Source of the DNA: Nocardia speluncae NBRC 108251
Lineage (GTDB): Bacteria; Actinomycetota; Actinomycetes; Mycobacteriales; Mycobacteriaceae
Length of the DNA: 64,000 bases
Direction of reading: 5' to 3'
NCBI RefSeq assembly: GCF_001613245.1
Contig: NZ_BDBZ01000002.1
Location: forward strand, 372,001-436,000
Below, piece by piece: positions 26,545 through 34,209 of the stretch. The stretch's first letter is position 1. The number at the start of each line of letters is the position of its first letter. The translations under genes and the position numbers were made by a program. The notes beneath the pieces were generated by a model, which saw only the letters and a list, made by a program, of their open reading frames with translations, ran no database searches and was not told where the DNA came from.

Positions 26545-26794
26545 GATCTGCGCCTTCCTGCGTATCGTCGTACGCGTAGATACCGATCTGAAGCAGTTCG
26601 GCCCGCCGTTCCTCCGGCCACAGGCACAGGCCGGCCAGTTCGATGGGGTCGAGGTAGGTCGCGGCGCCGGTTTCCCGGTCCTCGACCAGCAGCCGGGCGC
26701 CGCAGCGGGTGTGTTCCAGGGTGAGCCGGATATTGGCGAATTCGTTGCGCAGCGTTATCCGGGGCGGACCGCCGACTGCCGGGGCGCCGCCCAT
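26531..26794 (-). CDS. Small protein of unknown function in dioxygenase operon
   Basis: An 87-residue protein I do not recognise. It has no Cys motif, signal peptide or membrane segment. The predicted pattern is beta-rich at the start (RITLRNEFANIRLTLEHTRCGARLLVEDRETG) and then helical (IELAGLCLWPEERRAELLQIG). Its start ATG overlaps the beta-subunit stop (TGATG), with a GTG one codon earlier as alternative, and its end overlaps the dehydrogenase start. Such tight coupling argues that it is translated and acts with the dioxygenase, for instance in assembly. That is inference. Confidence 0.72.
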   Translation of the reverse strand: MGGAPAVGGPPRITLRNEFANIRLTLEHTRCGARLLVEDRETGAATYLDPIELAGLCLWPEERRAELLQIGIYAYDDTQEGADHARR

Positions 26795-27270
26795 CACAAC
26801 AGGAAGGTGAGGTTGCCCAGCGGCCCCTCACTCCCGAGCAGCTGTACCTTCTTCGCCGCGATACGCCAGGTCCCCGCCGCCCCGGTGAGCCAGTAGGTGT
26901 ACCGGCCGGTGTATTCGGTGAAACGTTCCGATCGGTACTCGGTGAGCCGGAACGGCGCGGTGACGACCTCGTCGAAAGGAGCCGCCGGAGCCCAGCCGTC
27001 GGCGACGGGCTTCGCCGGCTGCCCCAGCATCCGCACGGTCTGCGAGGCGGGGTCCTGCGCGTGCAAATCGCCGCCGGTCAGCCGGGACACCCGCTCGGCG
27101 AGCCGGGGCAGATCGTCGTAGACGAGGTTGACTTCGTTCAACGGCTCCGGCGCGTCCCAGCGGTAAGGTGCCCAGTACCGCGACTCCGGCGCGAACAGCA
27201 ACAGCCATTCCTCGTACCGGCGCTCGTCCAGCAGGAGGTTTTCGTGGTGGATCAGGTCGGGGGCAGACAT
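26794..27270 (-). CDS. Ring-hydroxylating dioxygenase beta subunit
   Basis: The small subunit (~158 residues) of the Rieske dioxygenase, an NTF2-like cone fold that supports the alpha3beta3 hexamer. Visible family features are HHENLLLDERRYEEWLLLFAPESRYWAPYRWD at the N-terminus, DDLPRLAERVSRLTGGDLHAQDPAS in the middle, and WRIAAKKVQLLGSEGP near the end. ATG 27270 starts 11 nt after the alpha stop; a GTG overlapping that stop (27285) is an alternative with direct coupling. Confidence 0.92.
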   Translation of the reverse strand: MSAPDLIHHENLLLDERRYEEWLLLFAPESRYWAPYRWDAPEPLNEVNLVYDDLPRLAERVSRLTGGDLHAQDPASQTVRMLGQPAKPVADGWAPAAPFDEVVTAPFRLTEYRSERFTEYTGRYTYWLTGAAGTWRIAAKKVQLLGSEGPLGNLTFLL

Positions 27271-27281
27271 ATCGTTCCCGT

Positions 27282-28556
27282 TCACGCGTCGTCGTCCATC
27301 AGCTCGGCCCAGCGCGCCCATTCGGCCCGCTGCGGCAGCTCGTCGGTGATATGCGCGGAGACCACATCACCCTGGGGGTTCTCGCGATGCTTCCCCCGGC
27401 TGAGCAGCAGCCATTCGGTGTCGCTGCCTACGCCCACCGAGACGCGGCGGAACATCTCACCGTCATCGGGCACCCCGAATCCGGCAGCGGAATAGAACAA
27501 TTCGTGATTCCGCATCCGCAGCTGATTGATTCCGTCGGGCACCCCGTCGACAGCCAGCGGTGTGTAGTGCACGACGGTTTCGTCCACCGAAACCGGACGG
27601 ATCTCGCGGATGTGCAGACCGATCAGCTGAAGGTTCGGGAAGACTGTCAGGTTGAATCCGGGACTGGTCGAATTGGCCAGTAGCCGGTTCATTTCCTCTT
27701 CGGACAATTCCTTCCGGAGTTCGGCCACGATATCATCCACATCCGGGGATGCCCGGTACCGTTCCGCGTAATGGTCGGTGGCGGTGTTGCGCTGGTCCAG
27801 CAGCGTATGCCCGCGCCCCAGGCTGAGTGATTCCGCCGCGGCGGAACCATCCATATAGGAGCCCAGCCCTTCTTCACCGGTGCGCTCCGCCATCACCCGG
27901 AAGAACGACCGGTGCGCGAAGTTCGGATGATAGCCGTCGCAGCCGTTCTCCAGCTGATACTTCCAGTTTCCGCCGTACCGGATCTTCTGTGTCCCGTATG
28001 CGGCCGCGAGGGGCCGGCCCGCACCCTGGGCGACGAACAGATCGATATATTTCTTCGCCTCACCCAGATGTTCGTCGAGCGGTTCCACCTCGGGGTTCAG
28101 CGAGACGAACACGAAATCCTGGTAAAGCTCGACCCTCGGCAAGGACTGGAGACCGAGCTGGGATTTGTCCAGCTCCTGGTAGGCATCCGGATAGGTCACG
28201 CCGACCAGCTCGCCACTGTTGCGGTAAGTCCAGCCGTGATACTCACAGCGGAAGAACCGCGCATTACCCTTCGGCGCCTGACAGACACTGGCGGCCCGGT
28301 GCCGGCACCGATTCTGCAATACCCGGATTTCTCCGTCCGCACCGCGAACCACGATAACCGGGCGCCCGGCCACTTCCGTGGTCTTGTAATCGCCGGGCTC
28401 GGGAACTTCCGACGCGTGGGCAATGTAAAGCCAGGTGCGTTCGAAGATCCGGTTCATTTCGGCTGTATACAGATCGGGATCTGTATAGGCGGACTTACGG
28501 ACGAGACCGTTTTCCAGGTCGACGAATTCCATGGCGGAGACAGAGACTGTACTCAT
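27282..28556 (-). CDS. Ring-hydroxylating dioxygenase alpha subunit
   Basis: The catalytic subunit (424 residues), which adds both atoms of O2 to an aromatic ring to give a cis-dihydrodiol. The Rieske [2Fe-2S] ligands are C84-x-H86 and C104-x2-H107. The mononuclear iron site is D207, H210 and H215 in NGCDGYHPNFAH. The overall pattern looks like the benzoate/anthranilate/phenylpropionate-type group of alpha subunits. ATG 28556 is used because homologous proteins begin close to this point and the open frame further upstream looks non-coding. It is the first gene of the operon alpha-beta-87aa-ADH-ferredoxin-reductase. The substrate is probably an aromatic acid. Confidence 0.93.
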   Translation of the reverse strand: MSTVSVSAMEFVDLENGLVRKSAYTDPDLYTAEMNRIFERTWLYIAHASEVPEPGDYKTTEVAGRPVIVVRGADGEIRVLQNRCRHRAASVCQAPKGNARFFRCEYHGWTYRNSGELVGVTYPDAYQELDKSQLGLQSLPRVELYQDFVFVSLNPEVEPLDEHLGEAKKYIDLFVAQGAGRPLAAAYGTQKIRYGGNWKYQLENGCDGYHPNFAHRSFFRVMAERTGEEGLGSYMDGSAAAESLSLGRGHTLLDQRNTATDHYAERYRASPDVDDIVAELRKELSEEEMNRLLANSTSPGFNLTVFPNLQLIGLHIREIRPVSVDETVVHYTPLAVDGVPDGINQLRMRNHELFYSAAGFGVPDDGEMFRRVSVGVGSDTEWLLLSRGKHRENPQGDVVSAHITDELPQRAEWARWAELMDDDA

Positions 28557-28771
28557 TCGTAATCGCTCACTGATTCCTTCTCGAAATGCAGAAAAACCTG
28601 CGGAAATCGCCCGGGGCTGTGGGCTTCTTTCGCTGATGTGAGCACGGTAACAATATGCCGCCGCGGCGTTCCAACAGGAAGCCGGTGTGACCCACAACAA
28701 ATCGTTGTGGGGCCTGGCAGCGTCGCCGGGTGCCGCACCCCGCAGGCGGAGCTCGCCTGGAGAAATGCGAA
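28557..28771. other. Upstream region of the dioxygenase operon
   Basis: A 215-nt stretch without a supported gene. The promoter of the minus-strand dioxygenase operon must lie here. I see no unambiguous -10/-35 pair and no obvious operator dyad comparable to those elsewhere in the window. Confidence 0.4.
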
Positions 28772-28801
28772 AACCCCAGCCCTCCGGAGAGGGCTGGGGT
28801 T
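28772..28801. terminator. Perfect 12-bp hairpin
   Basis: AACCCCAGCCCT (28772-28783) and AGGGCTGGGGTT (28790-28801) enclose CCGGAG. The plain A and T ends give it the shape of a bidirectional intrinsic terminator. It separates the dioxygenase operon promoter region from the lipoprotein gene. It may stop transcription arriving from the lipoprotein side, as both groups run on the minus strand. Confidence 0.7.
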
Positions 28802-28874
28802 GCAGGAGTGACGCACGGGCCCACCGTCCATCCCGGCCGACCACGTGAATCGAGCGCCCGCTCACAGGCCGGTA

Positions 28875-28921
28875 CCCTGTTCACCCTCGCCGGAGCACGG
28901 TCCCCTGTTCACCGGCGAGGG
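28875..28921. repeat. Inverted repeat with embedded direct repeat
   Basis: CCCTCGCCGG (28884-28893) is matched by CCGGCGAGGG (28912-28921). In addition CCCTGTTCACC occurs twice, at 28875-28885 and 28903-28913. The second copy abuts the right arm. Function unknown; it lies between two terminator-like hairpins. Confidence 0.6.
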
Positions 28922-28937
28922 CCACTGTGTCCTGTAC

Positions 28938-28960
28938 GCCCCGCCGAGTAGGGGCGGGGC
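28938..28960 (-). terminator. Hairpin directly after lipoprotein stop
   Basis: GCCCCGCC (28938-28945) and GGCGGGGC (28953-28960) pair around a 7-nt loop, touching the stop codon of the minus-strand lipoprotein gene. There is no T-tract, and it is a likely terminator for that gene. Confidence 0.6.
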
Positions 28961-29197
28961 TCAGTGTTTGTTTCGCTTCGTCGTGGTCGTCTTCTTCTTG
29001 GATTTGCCGTCGCCGTCGCTGTCAGGTTCCCATTCGTACCCGGGTGTGCCTTTTTCGCAGTAGGAATCGGCGACCTTTGTATCGGTGGCATCGAATTCAC
29101 ACCAGCGGTCGCTGCTGCAGGCGGCCGAACCCAGGCCGGCGGCGAGGGCGATAACCGCGGTGCCGGTGACGGTGCGCAGACGGGTTCCGGAAAACAA
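28961..29197 (-). CDS. Small Cys-containing lipoprotein
   Basis: A 78-residue predicted lipoprotein starting at a TTG behind AGGAGAAAC. The leader MFSGTRLRTVTGTAVIALAA ends in the lipobox GSAAC with Cys27. The mature part has two further Cys (33, 47) in RWCEFDATDTKVADSYCEKG, able to form one disulfide, then an acidic stretch and a Lys/Thr-rich end. I do not recognise a family. It lies 53 nt behind the EEP-family gene and probably shares its transcript. Location: outer face of the membrane. Confidence 0.75.
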   Translation of the reverse strand: MFSGTRLRTVTGTAVIALAAGLGSAACSSDRWCEFDATDTKVADSYCEKGTPGYEWEPDSDGDGKSKKKTTTTKRNKH

Positions 29198-29250
29198 GAT
29201 GTTTCTCCTATGAGAGTTACCGATAGTGCGAAATGCCGGCGGGCGGCGGA

Positions 29251-30198
29251 TCAGGACGACAGCCGGAGCCGGGCCAGTACGGCCCGGTGATCCGAGCCTG
29301 GGATGGTGAGGGTCTCTATGTTGTCGGTGGTTCCGTCGGCCACCAGGATGTGGTCGATACCGATCACCGGGCCCCAGGATCGATCGTTCGGATAGGTGAG
29401 CATCCGGCCCGCGCCCGCCTGTTCCGCCGCGGCCTCGAAACGTCCGCTCACGAGCTTGCGGAAGGCGGCGTGATCGCTGGTGGCGTTGAAATCGGCGCCG
29501 ACGACCGCCGGTCCGCCGGTGGACTCCAGAATGGTTGCGACGGCCGCCAATTCCTTGTGCCACACCCGGTGGTCGATATTCGGCGGCAGCGGATGGAACG
29601 CGAAAACCGCGACCGGGCCGATCGCGGGGTGGGTGAACGTGGCCGACAGGTTGGCCATGACGAATTCCTGGTGGCGGACGGTATCCGACAGCGGGAACCG
29701 GCTGTAGATACCGGTTCCGCCGCCACCGAGGCCCGGGTCCAGGTAGTGGTACGGGAGCACTGCGTCGATACCGGAAACCGTCAGCATCGACACCGAATCC
29801 GGGGTGAGTTCGTCGACCGTGAGGATATCGACCTGCTGCTCCCGGACGGCTGCGACGACCGCACCGGTATCGGCCCCGCCGAAAAGCAGGTTCGTCTGCA
29901 ATACAGTCAGTTCGGTGCCGGTGGCGGCGTTGCTGTCCGGAACGTACAGCGGGACCTGGGTCCACAGCACACCGGTCAGCACGATTCCGGCCGCGACGGC
30001 GCTGCGCCAGCCCCGGGCGAACAGGAACAACAGCAGGGCCGCCAGCGCACCCAGCATCAGGTACGTCGCCCCGGACGCGAGCAGGATGAGCTCGCGCCGC
30101 TGCCAGCCGCCCAGGTATAGCGCGATCCCGGCCAGCGCGGCGAACAGCGCACACCATCCCGCGGCGAGCAGTACCCGGCGGAACACCCCATGCGTCAT
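29251..30198 (-). CDS. Endonuclease/exonuclease/phosphatase-family membrane protein
   Basis: About 315 residues. Three hydrophobic segments at the N-terminus (VLLAAGWCALFAALAGIALYL, LILLASGATYLMLGALAALLLFL, a third before QVPLYV) anchor an extracytoplasmic EEP domain. Its metal/catalytic motifs are TNLLFGGA, VDELTPDS, HPLPPNIDH, VVGADFNATSDH, WGPVIGIDHIL and the final GSDHRAVLARL. VanJ/teicoplanin-resistance-associated proteins share this layout, and they act on lipid phosphates or similar. ATG 30198 is preferred; a TTG at 30279 would add 27 basic residues. Confidence 0.85.
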   Translation of the reverse strand: MTHGVFRRVLLAAGWCALFAALAGIALYLGGWQRRELILLASGATYLMLGALAALLLFLFARGWRSAVAAGIVLTGVLWTQVPLYVPDSNAATGTELTVLQTNLLFGGADTGAVVAAVREQQVDILTVDELTPDSVSMLTVSGIDAVLPYHYLDPGLGGGGTGIYSRFPLSDTVRHQEFVMANLSATFTHPAIGPVAVFAFHPLPPNIDHRVWHKELAAVATILESTGGPAVVGADFNATSDHAAFRKLVSGRFEAAAEQAGAGRMLTYPNDRSWGPVIGIDHILVADGTTDNIETLTIPGSDHRAVLARLRLSS

Positions 30199-30378
30199 AC
30201 CGCTCAACCTATCCGCTGCGGTTGCGGAAACCTTTCCGCGGCCTTGCACCCGTCTCCGCAGCCGGGCAACGATATTCAACGAATGCGGCCATGCGCGAAG
30301 TGCTTATCCGAGGGGATACGACTGCCGCGCCCGGCCACGGTGGCACGCGGGCAGGCCGATGCGATGGTCTGCGGGTGC

Positions 30379-30939
30379 TCACGTGGCAGCCAATCCACGC
30401 AGAACGAGATCGACGTGGTGGGTGAGGGCGCGTGTATCGGAAGCGGGGACCAACTGGGCGATACGGATCAGTCCGAGTAGCTGATAGGCGATATCGGTGG
30501 CAGTCACGTCCGGGGCGAGGCTGTGGTCTGTGCGCGCGCGATGGACGGCCTCCCGGCCGATTTCGGTGAGATGTGCGAGGCAGCGTTCCAGGTCCGCGTT
30601 CGAAGGGGGGCCGGCAGCCAATAGGTCGATCATCGCCTGGTTCCCGAGGAGCTGCGTGGTTGTGGCGGTGAAGAGCATGCGGAGGCCCGCCAGGGCGGAC
30701 ATCCCGTCCGGAAGCCCCGCGCCGGCGAGTTGGTCGAGGTCGGTCCCGGTGACGGCCTGCACGAGGCTCTCGCGGGTGGGGAAATGGCGGTAGAGGGTGC
30801 CGATACCGACGCCGGCCGCGGCGGCGATGGCGCGCATATCCACCGATATACCGCTGTCCCGCAGCGCGATACGTGCCGCGGTGAGGATTCGTTCGCGGTT
30901 GGCGACGGCATCACGCCGTGGTTTCCGATCCGCTGCCAC
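30379..30939 (-). CDS. TetR-family transcriptional regulator
   Basis: A 186-residue repressor. The DNA-binding domain is NRERILTAARIALRDSGISVDMRAIAAAAGVGIGTLYRHFPTRESLVQAV, and the C-terminal region resembles the TetR_C group seen in many actinobacteria. The start is a GTG. It is divergent from the SDR at 31021, with two CGGAAC-N4-GTTCCG sites between them, so it likely represses both. Confidence 0.92.
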   Translation of the reverse strand: MAADRKPRRDAVANRERILTAARIALRDSGISVDMRAIAAAAGVGIGTLYRHFPTRESLVQAVTGTDLDQLAGAGLPDGMSALAGLRMLFTATTTQLLGNQAMIDLLAAGPPSNADLERCLAHLTEIGREAVHRARTDHSLAPDVTATDIAYQLLGLIRIAQLVPASDTRALTHHVDLVLRGLAAT

Positions 30940-30957
30940 CGCCCCACTATAGCCAAC

Positions 30958-31007
30958 CGGAACATTCGTTCCGCTCGAGGTACGCTAATCCGGAACCGAT
31001 GTTCCGG
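30958..31007. promoter_or_regulatory. Two TetR-type operators
   Basis: CGGAAC-ATTC-GTTCCG (30958-30973) and CCGGAAC-CGAT-GTTCCGG (30990-31007) are two copies of the same dyad. Their centres are 33 bp apart, about three helical turns, so two dimers would bind the same face. They occupy the spacer between the TetR gene and the SDR gene. Confidence 0.78.
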
Positions 31008-31020
31008 AAAGGGTGTGGAC

Positions 31021-31851
31021 ATGCGGACAATCGTCATCACCGGCGGCACGGACGGCATGGGCAGAGCGCTCGCCCGGCACTACCTCGCCGCAGGCGACCG
31101 TGTCGTCGTTATCGGCCGTGATCAGGCAAAATTCGAGGCACTACGGGACGCAGTGGGGTCGCGAGCGGACCTGGGCTCCGCCGCGGTGCACGCCCCGTTC
31201 ATCGCGGCCGACCTGTCGTCGATCGCCGATACCCGTCGGGTCGTCGAGCAGGTGCGGCGGGAGCACGAGCGTATCGACGCGCTGGTACTCGCGGCGTCGT
31301 TCATCCGGCAGCGCCGACAGCTGACGAACGAGGGATACGAGGGATCGTGGGTGCTCTTCTTCGTATCCAAATACCTGTTCGTCACCGGGCTCGCCGACCG
31401 CCTACGATCGGCCGCGCGGCCGATCGTGGTGAATACGGCGGTCCCCGGGGCCCGCGCCGATGCCATCGACTTCGATGACCCCGGTATGAGCCGGGGCTTC
31501 ACCTTCACCCGCTCCAATGCGCAGCAGCGGCGAGCCAATGAACTCCTGGGCCTGCTCGCCACCGCGGACGATCCGCGCCTCGCCTACGTGACGTGGGGAC
31601 CCAGCGGGCTGGTCAGAACCAGTTTCGCCGGCGAGGTGGGGCCGGGAATGAAGATCACTGCCGCGATCCTGGGCACCCTCGTGGGTAAACGCCCGGATAT
31701 CGCGGTGCGCCCGATCATCGACCTGATCGACGCTCCTGCACCGGGACGGGCCGCCTACCGTGGCACGAAGCCCGCACCGCTCGTCACGACCGAACACGAC
31801 CGAGCGGATAGCGCGCGGCTCACCGCGCTGATCGAACGCGACTTCCAGTGA
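31021..31851 (+). CDS. SDR-fold protein lacking the catalytic Tyr-Lys
   Basis: A 276-residue Rossmann protein of the SDR superfamily. The cofactor loop TGGTDGMGRALA and the IAADLSS (Asp) motif are intact. Where the active site should read Y-x3-K before AN, it reads N166-x3-R170 (RSNAQQRRANELL), and the preceding Ser position is NTAVPG. It may therefore bind NAD(P) without usual reductase activity, or use another mechanism. ATG 31021 follows GGAAAGGG. Probably controlled by the divergent TetR regulator. Confidence 0.85.
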   Translation: MRTIVITGGTDGMGRALARHYLAAGDRVVVIGRDQAKFEALRDAVGSRADLGSAAVHAPFIAADLSSIADTRRVVEQVRREHERIDALVLAASFIRQRRQLTNEGYEGSWVLFFVSKYLFVTGLADRLRSAARPIVVNTAVPGARADAIDFDDPGMSRGFTFTRSNAQQRRANELLGLLATADDPRLAYVTWGPSGLVRTSFAGEVGPGMKITAAILGTLVGKRPDIAVRPIIDLIDAPAPGRAAYRGTKPAPLVTTEHDRADSARLTALIERDFQ

Positions 31852-31910
31852 GGAGCGTCAGGCGCGGGCACGAATCTCGGGCGGACCGGATCACGCCGGG
31901 TCGAGCGCGC

Positions 31911-33374
31911 TCAGTCTGCCACGGCGACGGGCTCCGATCGCTCGACCGGGGCCGGGTGGGCACGTAACAGAATCAGGCCGAGCAGAGCCGCGGCGAGACT
32001 GAAACCGGCACTCACCCACGCGCCCACCGAGACCGCGTCGGTGAAAGCCGTTTTCGCGACGTCGGCATAGCCGAGTTCGAAGGCCGCGCCGATGGATTCC
32101 CGGGCCGCCGCGGGGGCCTCGCCCGGCATCTGGGCGGTGAACACACCGGCCAGCACACTGCCCAGAATCGCGATACTGAGGGCCATCCCCACCTGCTGCA
32201 GCGTGTCGTTGAGGGCCGATCCCACGCCCGCGTGCCGCAGCGGAATGGTGTTCATGATGGCGGCATAGGCGGCCGGACCGGCCAGACCGCCGCCGATTCC
32301 CATGGCCAGCATGCTGACCAGCACCCACAGATACCCGTAGCCGACGGCGAGGATGGTGAACGCCAGGGCCATGACGGTCAGACCGGAGACGATGAGGGTT
32401 TTGTTCGGGAGGTTCTTGCCCAGGGTGGCGCCGATACCGTTGAACACCGCTCCGGCGAGCGCATAGGGCAGCAATGCCAGGCCGGCTTTCATGGGCCCGT
32501 AGCCGAGGACGAACTGCAGGTACTGGGTGAGCATCAGCATCACCGCGCCCATCCCGAACACCATCAGCAGTACCGTGGCGCAGGTGCCGGTGAAATCCCG
32601 GTTGGCGAACAGGCCCAGCGGCAGCATCGGATGTTCCTGCCGCCGTTCCCACAGCACGAACGCGACCGCCGACCCGGCGGCTAGCGCCAGGCCGGCGATA
32701 TTCCATTCCCTTTCGATGATCAGGTAGACAGTGGACCCCAGAGCGACCACCGACAGCACCACGCCCACCAGGTCGATGCGACGTTGGTCGCCGGTGGTTT
32801 CCGGCATGAGGACGAGGGCGGCGACGATGGCCAGTACGGCCACCGGAATATTCAGTAGGAACACCGATCCCCACCAGTAGTGCTCCAGCAGCAGGCCACC
32901 CAGGACGGGTCCGGCGACGATGCCGAGGATCGACACGGTGGACCAGGCGGCAAGGGCCATCCGGCGTTCGGTTTCGTCGAAGGTGGTCATCAGGATGGAC
33001 AGCGTCGAGGGCATGAGCAGCGCGCCGCCGAGGCCCATCACCGCGCGGGCGGCGACCAGCTGCCACGGTTCGGTCGCCACTACTGCCGCCAGCGACCCCA
33101 TCGCCAGCACGACCAGGCCGAGTATCAGCATCCGTCGGCGCCCGAACCGGTCCGAGAGGCTTCCTGCGGTGAGCAACAGGCCGGCGAAGACCAGGACGTA
33201 GGAGTCGAGGATCCACTGGATATCGGCGGGGGTCGCGTCCAGTTCACGGATCAGTGAGGGGATCGCGATATTGAGCACGGTGCTGTCGATCATGAGCACC
33301 AGCAGGGATAGGCACAGCGCCGCGAGGATCAGCCAACGGCGCGGGTCTCGTGCAGTGTTCGATTTCACTCGCAC
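31911..33374 (-). CDS. DHA2-family (EmrB/QacA) multidrug efflux transporter
   Basis: A 487-residue, 14-helix drug:H+ antiporter. Motif A is LSDRFGRRRMLILG after helix 2; the first helix carries LLVLMIDSTVLNIAIPSL, the DHA2 motif D; IQWILDSYVLVFAGLLL follows; motif C is TVSILGIVAGPVLGGLL. It exports toxic compounds from the cytoplasm. The first start is a GTG lying inside the inverted repeat at 33367-33405, and a second GTG 6 nt on is possible. It is divergent from the TetR repressor. Confidence 0.92.
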   Translation of the reverse strand: MRVKSNTARDPRRWLILAALCLSLLVLMIDSTVLNIAIPSLIRELDATPADIQWILDSYVLVFAGLLLTAGSLSDRFGRRRMLILGLVVLAMGSLAAVVATEPWQLVAARAVMGLGGALLMPSTLSILMTTFDETERRMALAAWSTVSILGIVAGPVLGGLLLEHYWWGSVFLLNIPVAVLAIVAALVLMPETTGDQRRIDLVGVVLSVVALGSTVYLIIEREWNIAGLALAAGSAVAFVLWERRQEHPMLPLGLFANRDFTGTCATVLLMVFGMGAVMLMLTQYLQFVLGYGPMKAGLALLPYALAGAVFNGIGATLGKNLPNKTLIVSGLTVMALAFTILAVGYGYLWVLVSMLAMGIGGGLAGPAAYAAIMNTIPLRHAGVGSALNDTLQQVGMALSIAILGSVLAGVFTAQMPGEAPAAARESIGAAFELGYADVAKTAFTDAVSVGAWVSAGFSLAAALLGLILLRAHPAPVERSEPVAVAD

Positions 33375-33405
33375 ACTGTACGATGAAATCGCACAGTGTG
33401 CGAGT
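33367..33405. promoter_or_regulatory. Operator palindrome of efflux pump/TetR pair
   Basis: ACTCGCACACTGT (33367-33379) and ACAGTGTGCGAGT (33393-33405) are perfect 13-bp arms with a 13-bp spacer. A second, interleaved dyad GATTTCA/TGAAATC lies at 33361-33367 and 33384-33390. The site overlaps the start codon of the efflux gene and ends 18 nt before the TetR GTG, so a bound repressor would block both genes. Confidence 0.78.
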
Positions 33406-33422
33406 CAGGTTAGGATCGACTC

Positions 33423-34175
33423 GTGGCCAAAAAGTTCGATTCCGTATGGACCCGCGCACCCCGGCAACCCAAAACCTCCGGCCTGACCAGGGAGCAGATC
33501 GTGCAGGCCGCCATCGCCCTGCTGGACGAGGAAGGTCTCGATGCGCTGAGCATGCGCAAACTCGGCGCGCGCCTCGGCGCGGGCGCCACCAGCCTGTACT
33601 GGTATGTGGCGAACAAGGACGAACTGCTCGAGCTCGCCCTCGACGAGTTCTGGGGTCTGGCCGACGACGGCGGCGGGCTGGACCGGCCCGGCGAACTGCG
33701 CGAATCACTGACCACCTACGCCTACAATCTGCGGGCCGTACTGCTCGCCCACCCGTGGGCGGCCGCCCTCATCGGCAGGCTCCCGAGCTTCGGGCCCCGC
33801 GCGTTCCGGCTCGGGGAACAACTGCGCCGGATATTTCACGAGGCCGGTTTCCGCGAGCTGGACGTGTACCTCGCGGGCGGCACCGTGAACAGTTACGTGC
33901 TCGGTCAGGTTGTCCCGATGATCGCCATGGAGAAGACCCACGCCGGCCCGGTCCGGGGGGCCGAGGTGCTGGAAACAATGGAGGAGCTGGCGGCGGGCTA
34001 TCCGGAAATGCGCGCCGACTACCACACTGTGATGCCCGAGGATTCGACGGTCGGCCAGGCAATCGGCTTCGACTTCGGGCTGATCTGTGTACTGGACGGG
34101 CTGGAAAACCGGCTGCGTGCGCAGTCGAACGTCGATAGCGTTTCCGGCGCAGCCGATACCACCGGACCGGCGTGA
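33423..34175 (+). CDS. TetR-family repressor (TetR_C type) of efflux pump
   Basis: A 250-residue regulator. The helix-turn-helix is LTREQIVQAAIALLDEEGLDALSMRKLGARLGAGATSLYWYVANKDELLELALDEFWG, matching the tetracycline-repressor branch (SLYWYVxNKxEL). The larger C-terminal domain would bind the drug. The start is GTG immediately after the palindromic operator. It likely represses itself and the divergent DHA2 pump and releases on binding a pump substrate. Confidence 0.92.
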   Translation: MAKKFDSVWTRAPRQPKTSGLTREQIVQAAIALLDEEGLDALSMRKLGARLGAGATSLYWYVANKDELLELALDEFWGLADDGGGLDRPGELRESLTTYAYNLRAVLLAHPWAAALIGRLPSFGPRAFRLGEQLRRIFHEAGFRELDVYLAGGTVNSYVLGQVVPMIAMEKTHAGPVRGAEVLETMEELAAGYPEMRADYHTVMPEDSTVGQAIGFDFGLICVLDGLENRLRAQSNVDSVSGAADTTGPA

Positions 34176-34209
34176 GACTGTTCCGGTCCGCCACCGCCGG
34201 AAGGATTTC

